DNA from: Planctomycetota bacterium
Lineage (GTDB): Bacteria; Planctomycetota; PUPC01; DSUN01
Direction: 5' to 3'
DNA length: 18,359 nt
Assembly: GCA_016872875.1 (NCBI GenBank)
Contig: VGYW01000141.1
Coordinates: 1-18,359, forward strand
Position numbers and translations under genes: made by a program. The notes below the pieces were generated by a model, which was not told the DNA's origin, searched no databases, and worked only from the letters and a program-made list of their open reading frames with translations. Below are positions 7,401-14,774 of this stretch, in pieces. Positions within the stretch are counted from its first letter, which is position 1; each line of letters opens with the position of its first letter.

Positions 7401-10400
7401 AGTAGGTGGTGCCGGCGGTGGTGAGGGTGCCGCCCACGGCCCTGGAGACCATGCCGAAGTTGAAGACGTCGAGCAGCTCGGCGCCCGTGAGGGCGCGGTT
7501 CCAGACCGCCACGTCGTCAATCAGGCCGGTGAGGTTCTCGCCGCCGCCGCTGTGGCGCCCAATGTTCAGGACGTGGCTACCATCGAGGAGGACCGGCGTG
7601 CCGGAGTATGAGCCAGAACCGGTGGCCACGAGGCTGCCGCTCGTGTTGCGCACGTAGAGGTTGTAGCCGGTCGGCGTCACCACATAGGCGATGTGGTACC
7701 AGGTGTTGGTCGAGTAGGCGAGGGCGGCATCGGCGGCCGTCGTGAGCCAGCCACCGCCGGTCCCGATATCCCCGTGAACCAGGTTGCCGTTCTGGAGCTT
7801 CATGTCGAAGCCGAACTCGGTCGGGCGGCGGGTGTCGAAGATGTTGTTCGCGGCGTTGTTGGCGACCTGTGCCCAGGCCGAGACGGTGTAGGTGCCGGTG
7901 ACGGGGGTGGCGGCGGGCTGGCTTACGGATACCCAATTTGAGCCGTTGAGCTGGAGTGACTGGCCGATGCCGAGCTGGGGCGGGACGTTGGTGCTGTAGG
8001 CGACGCTGGGGTTCGCGGTGCCGTTGAAACCGGAGTAGGTCGAGTCGTTGTTCAGGTTGCCATCGAAGGCCCAGTGGGCGATGAGGCCGCTGAGGAGCCC
8101 CGCGGGCGGACCTGTGATGCTGCCGACCTTGAGGCCGCCGAGGACCGTGAGGTTGCCGGCGGGCATCACGTCCGCATTCTCCGTGACCTGGAGCCGCCCG
8201 CCCGGCTCGATGAGGACGTGGCCGGCGTTGTCCACGATCAGGCTCTGGGCGGCCTGGGTGGGCATGGTCGAGGTGACTGTGGCGATGCGGTTGCTCGTGG
8301 CCACGACCGTGTGGGTCGCGGCGGTTGGCACCTGGACCGGCGTCCAGTGCGCCGAGTTGTTCCAGTCGGTCCCCGTGTTGCTCGTCCAGTTCAGGATGTT
8401 GTCCATCATGTCGATGGCGAGCACAACCCTGTTGGGTGCGCCTGGGATGACGCCGACGGTCGCGGAGTTGATGAGTTGGGCATAGGGGTTCTCCTTCACC
8501 ACGTTCACGCCGCCGCCGAGGGTGATGGAACCGGTGACCGTGCCGACGTCGTAGGTGCCATCGGGTATGAGCCTGCCGAGTGAGACGCCGAGGTTGATGT
8601 TGCCGAGCGTGGTCAAGTTGCCGGTCACGTTCACCATGTCGCCGGTGGTGCCGTCGTGCTCCCAGTGGTAGGTGGAGCCTGCGGCCAAGGTAAGGTTGCC
8701 AATGACGTTGAGGGTGCCTGGGCTGGCGCCGGGGCGCAGGTCGCCGGTGAGGGTCGGGTGGCCCTGGATGGTGGCGGCGTTGCCGGCGGTGATGGAGGTG
8801 AACTGGGCCTGGCCGGAGCCGTCGTCGTTGAGCCGGAGCGTCGAGCCCGCGCCGAGGGTGACGTTGCCGAGGTCGGGCGTGCCAAGGTAGCCGGTGTAGC
8901 TGGAGGAGAGGCCGTACTTGTTGGCGAGGTAGCCGCCCACGTTGTTGAGCTCGGCGGCGTTGAGGACGCGGTCGAAGATGAGGACTTCGGCGACGTCGCC
9001 GCGGGAGGTTTCGCCGATGCCGCCGTAGCCGCCGAGGGCGAGCTGGCCGATGCGGTCGTTGCCGCCCGTGGCGTTGCCCGTGATGTTGTTGCCGTTCCAG
9101 TAGAACTGGTAATAGGGCCCGCCGGTGTTCGTCGAGGCGAAGAGGTCGGGGGTGGTGTCGGCTGCGGGGCCGGGGTGGGTGATCCAGCCGCTGGCGTGGA
9201 GGACGCCCTGGAGGCCGCCGTGGTAGCCCATGAGCCAGTTGATGTTGCGGGACGAGATGAGCCGCTCGTTGTCCCCGCCGATCAGGTTGGAGACGGCGAA
9301 GATGGTGAAGGGGTTGTTCATGTCGTAGTTGTCGGACCACATGTAGTCTTCTTGGAAGCGGACGACGGGCTTCCCGCCGATGCCGCTGGCGACGGTGGTG
9401 GGCGTCCAGTAGGGGTCGTTGTTCCAGGCGACCAGGCGGAAGCCGGAGCCGCTGCGGCTGACCCAGGTGGAGACGGCGGTGCCGTCGGCGGAGTTGTCGG
9501 GCGTGCCGTCGCCGTTCCGGTCGGCGGCGTCGAGCCACATGGTGAGGTTGGCGGGCATCGGGACGGGTGGCGCGACTCGCATGGTGAGGGTGGTCGCGGC
9601 GTTGACGTTGAGGTTGCCCACGATGTTCACGGAGCCGGCCGAGGCATCCACCGTGAGGCTGTTCTCTGTGGCCAGGGTGGCGTTGCTGGCGACGGTGAGG
9701 CCGCCGGTGAGTGTCAGGTTCCGCCTGAGGGCCACGGTGCCCGGGCCGGTGACGTTGAAGCCGGTGGCGTTGATCGTGGCGTCAGTGGTGAGCCTGTCGC
9801 CCGCCGGGTTCACGGAGAGGGTGGGCGAGCCGGGATTGCTCATTGTGATGCCGCCGGTGACCATAGGCGCCCCGGTGGTGCTGCCGATGGAGGTGGCCGC
9901 GGCGACGCCGCCGCCGCCGAGGGTCAGGCTCGTGCCGGGCGCCAGGCGCACGTCGCCGATGAAGGGCGCGTAGCTCCCCACGAGCCCCGCGTTGTAGAGC
10001 GCCCGCACCTCTCCTGCCCCCAGGGCGCGATTGTAGACGAGCAGCTCGTCCATTATCCCATCCAGGAAGTCGTCACCGCCCCAGTTGCTCTCCCCGATGA
10101 AGTTGTTCACGCGGGTCACGTTGGGCGGCACTGTGGAGTCGTACTTGGTGTCGTAGGGGACTCCATTGATGTAGACGGTGGAGACGGAGGCGTTGGTGGC
10201 TCCCGGTGCGATGGTGGCGGCCACGTGGTACCACTGGCCGTTGAGGAGCGGGTTGTTGCTGAAGTCGTGGGTCTCGGTGCCACCGGCGGTGTTGAAGACC
10301 TCCCAGCGGCCGTTGGGCTCGCCGCCGCGGCGCGCCAGCACGATGTTGTTGTTGCCCGCGCCGTTCCCGAAGTCAATGATGCGGTTCCAGTTGCTGTACG

Positions 10401-13400
10401 ACTCGTACTTCACCCACGCGGCCACGGTGATGCCGTTGGTGAAGTTGGCCATGCCGTCGGGCAGGTCAACGTAGTTGCCTTGGGTGCTCTCGAAGTCGAG
10501 GGCGCCGCCGATGCGGCCGGGCACCTGGACCGGGAGCGGCGCGCCCATCAGGGTGCCGTTGTAGGCCCCCATCGTGTCGGCGCCCAGGTTGCCGGCGTTG
10601 TCGAAGGTCCAGAAGGCCACGGCCCCCGGCGGTGGGGCTGCGGCGGCAGGCGTCTGGATGGTCAACTGGCCGCTGTCCACCCGCAGCGTGCCGCCGAAGC
10701 TCAGGGTCTGCTGGGCGTTGATCGTCACGTTCCCCTGGGTGGCCAGGGTGCCGCTGCCCACCAGGCCGCCGGTGAGAGTGGCATTGGCGCTCAGGTTCGT
10801 CGTGCCGCCGTTGAGCGTCAGGTTCGCTAGGTTGAGGGGGGCGGGCACGCCAACAGTGGTCTGGTTGAACGCGAGGCTTCCCGCGCCGCCCGCGCCGCCG
10901 AGGAGGGCGAAGGAGTGGCTGTCCTGGCTCGCCAGGGTGATGGTGGTTCCTGCGCCTGGCGCGATGGGGGGCACGATGGTGATGGCGCCGGTGGGCGCGC
11001 CCACGCCGCCGATGGAGCCGGCCGTGATCGTGCCGTTGGCCGTGGAGGTGAAGTTCGTGAAGTACGTCTCGTCGGCGCCGTAGAGGCTGCCGACGACGAT
11101 GTTACCGCCTGCGAGGTTGGCGGTGGCGGCGCCGAAGCCGGTGCCGCCGATGAGGCCGAGGCGGCCGGCCTGGACCTCGAAGCGCCCGCCGGTTATCCCG
11201 GCCCCGCCGGCGGCGAAGATGAGGTCGGACTGGCCCTGCTTGAGGATGGTCGGCGCGAGGCCCTTGCCGTCGAGGGTCCCGGCGTAGACGGGGATTTCGG
11301 TGTTGAACCCGGAGGAGCCCGCCGCATTGACCGTGGTGGTGGCGAAGTACGCCCGGCCGCCGCCCGCGACGGTGAGGACGCTGGGGGCCGAGAAGCTCAG
11401 CGGCCCGAAGAGCGCGAAGTCCTCAGTCCCGGCGTTGATCCTCGAGTTGGCGCTGACGTTGATGTAGCTCTGGGCCATGTAGATGGGGCCGAACTTCTCG
11501 GCGGCCCAGATGGCGCTCTGGGAGCCGGGGTTGACGACGGTCATGGCGCCCCAGTTGTTGAGGGTGTTGCCGATGGCGTAGCGTGCCTCCATCCACTCTC
11601 CGCCGCCGCCCTCGTAGAAGCCGATGGCCACGTTGTACTGGCCGGCAGGGAGGTTGATCAGGCCGCCGCGCCAGGTGGTGCCCTGGTAGTAGTTGTTGTT
11701 GACGACGAGCTCGCTGGCCTCGTAGACGCCGTTCCGGTTGGCGTCCACCCAGAAGACGCTCCCGTCGTCGCTGCCGGTCGCCAGCGTGATGTCGGAGTTC
11801 GCGGGCAGTGGGCTGCTGCCCCCGATGTTCATCTTGCCGTACCAGAGGCCGCCGATGTTGTCCCAGCCGTTCAGCCCCTTCGCGCCGAAGTTGCCCGGCG
11901 CGTTCTGCCAGTGGTCGCCGTTGAACGCCAGGTTGCCCGTCAACATCCCTTCGTAGATGTAGTCGCCGCGGACGAGGAAGCCGCTCCCGGAGTCTATCGG
12001 GTTGAGGTAGACCGCCCCGTCGTAGTCGAAGAGCCGCTCCCTGAGCATGCCTGGGGAGAGGATGCTGTTGCCCTGGACGAGCAGGGTGCCGCCCTGGAGG
12101 TTGATGTTGGGGCCGCCTGCGCCGAGGGGCTTGATGCCGAGCCCGCGGAGCGTGCTGGTGCCTGCGGGCCCGAAGGTCGAGGCGTCGGCCACGATGGTGC
12201 CGGGGACGGTGTTGTCGAGGATCAGGGTGGTGCTGCCGGTGAGGAGCATTCCGGCGCGGACGCCCTGGTCGTTCCAGGTGGAGGCGCTGACGGCGCCGGA
12301 GGCGCCGAGCCTGTCTTCGCCGCCGTTGGTCGTCACGTTGCCCAGCGCCGCGCCCTGGCTGGGCACGGTGAGCGCGCTGGTCTGGCCGAAGGCGACGGAG
12401 GGGAAGGTGAACCTTGCGCCCGTGAGCGTGAGGTCGGAGTTCCGCCCGAAGGTCAGCGGCCCCAGGGCGGCGGTCCCGGCGTCCGTCACCGCCACGATCC
12501 GCGAGCCGGTGGTGTCCTGAGTGACCCAGACCGGCGTGGTGGTCATATCAATGGCGGCCCTGGAGGCGACGCGGAAGAGCGAGCCGTCGCCGGGGTCGCG
12601 GGCGGGCTGGTAGCTCAGCGCGTTCTCGTCGCCGATGGTGCCTGCGGCGTAGCGGAAGCCGTACTGGACCGCCGCATTGTCCCAGTTGCTGTCGCCGCCG
12701 CCCCCCTGCTGGCCGAAGAAGCCGTAGCCGCCGCCGCCGTTGCTCAGGCGCATGTCAAACGAGTACCAGCCCGGGGCGGGCGGGGTGTAGGTGGCGCGGA
12801 TGGCGTCGTTCCACGAGCCGTTGTTGATGAGCTGGACGCCGTTGATCGTGAGGATGGTCACGTCGTCGTTCTGCTCGACGAAGGTCGTGGTGCCGCCGAG
12901 GTAGACCTCGCCGGTGTAGATGAGGGTGGTGTTGTCGGGGCCTGTGCCGCCGTCGGCGCGGGTGGCCCTCCAGGCGGCCTCGCGCTGGGTCTGCCCGGGG
13001 CCGTTCTCGCGCCACAGGCCGTCGGGGCCGAGCGCGACGCCCAGGTTGCCGGGGTTCGGCGTGCCGGTCCAGGGGTTGCCCGAGCGGGAGCCGCCCATGA
13101 GCCCGGGCACCGCGGCCAGCGTGCCGCTGATCTCGACCGTGCCGCCGCTGAGGACCAGGTCGGCGGCGCTGATGTAGCCCGGCCCCCCGATGCGCGTGGT
13201 GCCGCCGGCGGCCTCCACAATCGAGCCTGGGGCGGCCGTGACGTTCGGGAGGGCGAGGGTGCCGCCGCCCGTCTTCTCCAGGCTGCTCGCCATGGTGAGG
13301 TTGGCCACGTCCAGCGTGCCGGCCCCCACGTGCACCGTCGCGTCCCCAGTCACCGCGAGGTTCACGATGCTGCCCCCCGCGTTGTCGAGGCGCAGGGTGC

Positions 13401-14265
13401 TGCGGTCGCGGAGCGCGACCGTCCCAGCCGTCGAGGTGATGCCGTTGGGCAGGAGGAGGGTGTTGCCGACGTCTACCGTCACCTGGCCGCCGCCCTGCTG
13501 GAGCCAGTAGGCCCCGCGCTCCGCGCGGTCAACCCGCACGTCCCCCGCGTTGACCGTGGCCCCCACCGTGCTGTCGGGCCAGGTGGGCGGGCTGCCGAGC
13601 CAGTGGGAGGTCGTCCAGTCGTTCACAGTCCCATCCCAGGTCAGGTTGATGTTCGGGCCGGGCTTGGGGTCGAACATGATGGCGCTGATGACGGCGTTGG
13701 CGCCGCCCGTGTGGGTGAACGTCATGGTCACGGGGCTGCCCGGGGCGCCGGAGACCTCCTGGAAGGTGTACCACTTGCCGGGGTTGAAGCCGGAGGCGTT
13801 GACGTCGGTATACCCGGCCACGCTGAGCCGCTCGGTGCGCGACGTGGAGTCCCAGTCCAGCAGGTAGAAGCCGAGGTTGAAGGTCTTGGCCTGGTTGAGG
13901 TTGACGGTGAAGGTCATGGTGCCGCCGCCGTAGAAGCAGCCGGCGTTGCGCGTCGAGCCGTCCGGGGAGACCACGGCGCGCGCCTGCCCGGTGTTCGTCG
14001 CCCAGTTCCAGCGGTTGATCCCCGTCCAGTTCCAACTGCTCACGTACGCTGGCAGCGACACGACGTCGCTGCTCGAGTTGTAGAAGGCGGGTAAGATGTA
14101 GCCATCGGCCCCGTATTTCCCGGTCCAGCTCCCCAGGGTCGTAAGGTCCTCAACGACGATGGGCGCGCCGAGGGAGGCGCCAACCCACGCCAGCGACGCG
14201 AGGAGGAGAGAGAACAGGTTGAGCCTTGGCTTCGTAGGCATCGCGTAGACCCCAAGACGTAGCAT
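4417..14265 (-). CDS. Giant PEP-CTERM surface protein with LamG, PA14-like and beta-strand repeats
   Basis: A 3,282-residue exported protein. The signal peptide includes LFSLLLASLAWVGASLGA; the ATG at 14241 (residue 9) would give a more typical length than the ATG at 14265, and neither has a strong ribosome binding site. A beta-sandwich-like region follows (about 35-205), then autotransporter-type beta-strand repeats, opening with TWDGTVNDWTTSHW near 210. Two PA14-like segments lie near 410-540 and 740-900. Five LamG/ConA-like domains lie near 1215-1425, 1570-1785, 2058-2268, 2497-2700 and 2850-3065. They are separated by repeat modules such as GDVRLAPGTSLTLGG. There is no autotransporter barrel; the end is a PEP-CTERM tail. 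Known PEP-CTERM proteins are cut by exosortase and sent to the envelope or matrix. The protein is very poor in Cys and rich in Gly, Asn and Thr. Glycan or matrix binding is inferred. No exosortase gene is in the window. Confidence 0.9.
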   Translation of the reverse strand: MLRLGVYAMPTKPRLNLFSLLLASLAWVGASLGAPIVVEDLTTLGSWTGKYGADGYILPAFYNSSSDVVSLPAYVSSWNWTGINRWNWATNTGQARAVVSPDGSTRNAGCFYGGGTMTFTVNLNQAKTFNLGFYLLDWDSTSRTERLSVAGYTDVNASGFNPGKWYTFQEVSGAPGSPVTMTFTHTGGANAVISAIMFDPKPGPNINLTWDGTVNDWTTSHWLGSPPTWPDSTVGATVNAGDVRVDRAERGAYWLQQGGGQVTVDVGNTLLLPNGITSTAGTVALRDRSTLRLDNAGGSIVNLAVTGDATVHVGAGTLDVANLTMASSLEKTGGGTLALPNVTAAPGSIVEAAGGTTRIGGPGYISAADLVLSGGTVEISGTLAAVPGLMGGSRSGNPWTGTPNPGNLGVALGPDGLWRENGPGQTQREAAWRATRADGGTGPDNTTLIYTGEVYLGGTTTFVEQNDDVTILTINGVQLINNGSWNDAIRATYTPPAPGWYSFDMRLSNGGGGYGFFGQQGGGGDSNWDNAAVQYGFRYAAGTIGDENALSYQPARDPGDGSLFRVASRAAIDMTTTPVWVTQDTTGSRIVAVTDAGTAALGPLTFGRNSDLTLTGARFTFPSVAFGQTSALTVPSQGAALGNVTTNGGEDRLGASGAVSASTWNDQGVRAGMLLTGSTTLILDNTVPGTIVADASTFGPAGTSTLRGLGIKPLGAGGPNINLQGGTLLVQGNSILSPGMLRERLFDYDGAVYLNPIDSGSGFLVRGDYIYEGMLTGNLAFNGDHWQNAPGNFGAKGLNGWDNIGGLWYGKMNIGGSSPLPANSDITLATGSDDGSVFWVDANRNGVYEASELVVNNNYYQGTTWRGGLINLPAGQYNVAIGFYEGGGGEWMEARYAIGNTLNNWGAMTVVNPGSQSAIWAAEKFGPIYMAQSYINVSANSRINAGTEDFALFGPLSFSAPSVLTVAGGGRAYFATTTVNAAGSSGFNTEIPVYAGTLDGKGLAPTILKQGQSDLIFAAGGAGITGGRFEVQAGRLGLIGGTGFGAATANLAGGNIVVGSLYGADETYFTNFTSTANGTITAGSIGGVGAPTGAITIVPPIAPGAGTTITLASQDSHSFALLGGAGGAGSLAFNQTTVGVPAPLNLANLTLNGGTTNLSANATLTGGLVGSGTLATQGNVTINAQQTLSFGGTLRVDSGQLTIQTPAAAAPPPGAVAFWTFDNAGNLGADTMGAYNGTLMGAPLPVQVPGRIGGALDFESTQGNYVDLPDGMANFTNGITVAAWVKYESYSNWNRIIDFGNGAGNNNIVLARRGGEPNGRWEVFNTAGGTETHDFSNNPLLNGQWYHVAATIAPGATNASVSTVYINGVPYDTKYDSTVPPNVTRVNNFIGESNWGGDDFLDGIMDELLVYNRALGAGEVRALYNAGLVGSYAPFIGDVRLAPGTSLTLGGGGVAAATSIGSTTGAPMVTGGITMSNPGSPTLSVNPAGDRLTTDATINATGFNVTGPGTVALRRNLTLTGGLTVASNATLATENSLTVDASAGSVNIVGNLNVNAATTLTMRVAPPVPMPANLTMWLDAADRNGDGTPDNSADGTAVSTWVSRSGSGFRLVAWNNDPYWTPTTVASGIGGKPVVRFQEDYMWSDNYDMNNPFTIFAVSNLIGGDNERLISSRNINWLMGYHGGLQGVLHASGWITHPGPAADTTPDLFASTNTGGPYYQFYWNGNNITGNATGGNDRIGQLALGGYGGIGETSRGDVAEVLIFDRVLNAAELNNVGGYLANKYGLSSSYTGYLGTPDLGNVTLGAGSTLRLNDDGSGQAQFTSITAGNAATIQGHPTLTGDLRPGASPGTLNVIGNLTLAAGSTYHWEHDGTTGDMVNVTGNLTTLGNINLGVSLGRLIPDGTYDVGTVTGSITLGGGVNVVKENPYAQLINSATVGVIPGAPNRVVLAIDMMDNILNWTSNTGTDWNNSAHWTPVQVPTAATHTVVATSNRIATVTSTMPTQAAQSLIVDNAGHVLIEPGGRLQVTENADVMPAGNLTVLGGLKVGSITGPPAGLLSGLIAHWAFDGNLNNDSTYSGFNGTANPSVAYSTNVPPQLGIGQSLQLNGSNWVSVSQPAATPVTGTYTVSAWAQVANNAANNIFDTRRPTEFGFDMKLQNGNLVHGDIGTGGGWLTTAADAALAYSTNTWYHIAYVVTPTGYNLYVRNTSGSLVATGSGSYSGTPVLLDGSHVLNIGRHSGGGENLTGLIDDVAVWNRALTGAELLDVFNFGMVSRAVGGTLTTAGTTYFGPYADIDVPKIDVIGGTTTGAPNQPPVLKTGTTLRLAGGNLAGALALTNPSTTAGSYALEVENGTSSAWLTGQAASLRKSTPGSATFSGLADLNNIRVEAGTLNFIEPASFLRANNITVAGGTLMSSKNTTVGTLALDGGTTILARDTKITTALRGSGTLIADGTFTIDAATAGVGLSGELRVTSTVPAISGALTINTPPIGTPDPNLMNGLRGYWPLNGDVNDYSGNGRNGTAFNGPTWASDAVRASSLRFDGSDDYVTMPALGVSGNAPRTIAGWAKSNDAAGADGDWTGIFGFTPAQEGQGRFFDVEVRGGGAPKPYCLHLYAREDNFGPLTNDPNWHFFAAAYDGTNVRLYTDGSATPVLTYTPSWPLDLYDQFGMGRRVGQNQYFNGQVDDVAAWNRALTGAEIQAFRQGALAGGPARLGDVRLDPGSQLTLGGSAIATLNSMGTTGGPTVAGPMTLAGNANLRGGSQWLTVNGSLDANNFSVTGPAGVDVGVTLLDNLTVASGGSLSVPQGVTLASDGNVTISAPQASINFRGALNVESASLTLVLPAADPTIKPPTDAAAYYSFSNTYTSGAFTWVTNEGTLGSSKNGQLRNQATTTTAGRIGAGMLIPTSGTGAYMRLNEAPSSSIDIATEWTIAAWFNNLWGDDWRTLTRGASNDHQIIVENGSQRLGMYDNAGGGGFRPALDGGGNPVNIAPSSGWHHVAAVGKANGTTDYYVDGVFRGTADRRSTTEVSWIGNGEGWGQEFANVVDEFLVYNRTLTATEIQNLYLAGLQGNYGATRLGDLTMAPNTQLIAQGGPVGFSTASIGHAATLTGDITFDRRFTPNGLNPGSFIVQGAAGPGTLRIGDGAVYEWSFTGPTTHDLISVVGDLMFDKSFTLRLFGEGGTILSTDLMPVFYADNLFVGGLPWNAQTNPLQYTIDIGNLMDPQHLYLWDLSTATLQVLSEERGWGIYLTGLTALAIPEPSTLALLGLGVLALLRRRRGRAA
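4420..4497 (-). other. PEP-CTERM sorting signal
   Basis: The last 26 residues of the giant protein (3257-3282) begin IPEPST, continue with a hydrophobic stretch (LALLGLGVLALL) and end RRRRGRAA. This is the three-part exosortase recognition signal: PEP motif, transmembrane helix, basic tail. Confidence 0.93.
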
Positions 14266-14297
14266 GTCCGAAGAACTACAAACGAATGGGTAGAACC

Positions 14298-14313
14298 AGC
14301 AAATAAGGTGCCG
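14298..14313 (-). promoter_or_regulatory. Near-consensus sigma-54 promoter of the giant gene
   Basis: The minus strand reads CGGCAC-CTTAT-TTGCT, against TGGCAC-N5-TTGCW for sigma-54, with a single mismatch and the exact GG-N10-GC spacing. The predicted start is near 14288, about 22 bases before the ATG at 14265 and 46 before the one at 14241. PEP-CTERM genes in other bacteria have been linked to the sensor/sigma-54 activator pair PrsK/PrsR, which makes the site biologically plausible. Neither regulator is in the window. Confidence 0.6.
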
Positions 14314-14347
14314 CTCGACCCGCCGGCGGCGTCATCCGAAGAACAGC

Positions 14348-14651
14348 GTTGGCTGCGCAACTTAACCACTGATGCCATAAGCACTTACGCTCCGGCACCC
14401 GCTGGCGCAACTGGCAGGCCCCGATGCCTGGGCGCGCCACGCTGTGGGCGGGCATGTTGACGCCCTGCAACAGCCCCGGCGCCCCAGCCAGGCCGCACAC
14501 CACTAACACCTTGCTATATCAGCACTTATGGCTCCGCACGGCATGTTGTCGCGCCGCAACCAGGCACTCTCCCCATGCCCTGCGCGCCATCGGCAACCTC
14601 TTTAGCCGCAACCGGTTACGGCGATTTCACTGGACGTTGCTGCTCGGCAAC
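14348..14651. promoter_or_regulatory. Array of four GTTG-N6/8-CAAC inverted repeats, possible activator sites
   Basis: The same inverted repeat occurs at 14348-14361 (spacer 6), 14456-14471, 14545-14560 and 14636-14651 (spacer 8 each). The second and third are both preceded by GGCAT. Centres are about 109, 89 and 91 bases apart and lie about 65 to 355 bases upstream of the predicted sigma-54 start. That is the range used by NtrC-type activators. The array fills the gap between the giant gene and the divergent STN-domain gene. Binding is inferred; the repeats themselves are read from the sequence. Confidence 0.45.
14382..14588. repeat. Imperfect direct repeat in the divergent intergenic region
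   Basis: Copy one (14382-14438) and copy two (14523-14588) share, in order, CACTTA, GCTCCG, CAC, GCAAC, a GGCA/AGGCA block, ATGCC(C)TG and GCGCGCC. The offset is 141 bases at the left side. Copy one also holds a CAGGC/GCCTG hairpin (14415-14430). No protein frame in 14266-14774 is convincing. Confidence 0.45.
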
Positions 14652-14774
14652 GCCCGGTCTGGCCCGGGTTTTCCAGCATCCGGCCCAGCCCGCATGCAGC
14701 GTATCCGCCGCGCGAGGTGTCTGATCATTAGTGGAGGAGTCTGCGACGGCAACTCTAGCGAGGGGAGTGAGGCA

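Noticed and set aside
7577..9538. Minus-strand frame of 653 codons in another phase of the giant gene
   Set aside because: Translation is mostly Arg, Pro and His, typical of an out-of-phase GC-rich shadow.
8656..10830. Plus-strand frame of 724 codons within the giant gene
   Set aside because: Same low-complexity antisense shadow; the minus strand here encodes clear LamG domains.
10915..14094. Long plus-strand frame of 1,059 codons antisense to the giant gene
   Set aside because: Its translation is an Ala/Gly/Val/Glu/Asp-rich string without domains. It mirrors the codon pattern of the real minus-strand gene in GC-rich DNA.
2569..14283. Shared 14-mer TCGTTTGTAGTTCT near 2569 (plus) and 14283 (minus)
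   Set aside because: About one such match is expected by chance in a window of this size over both strands.
14348..14651. Integron attC sites or a CRISPR array
   Set aside because: attC ends run AAC to GTT, the opposite order to these GTTG...CAAC units, and no integrase is near. The repeats are far too divergent and short for CRISPR.
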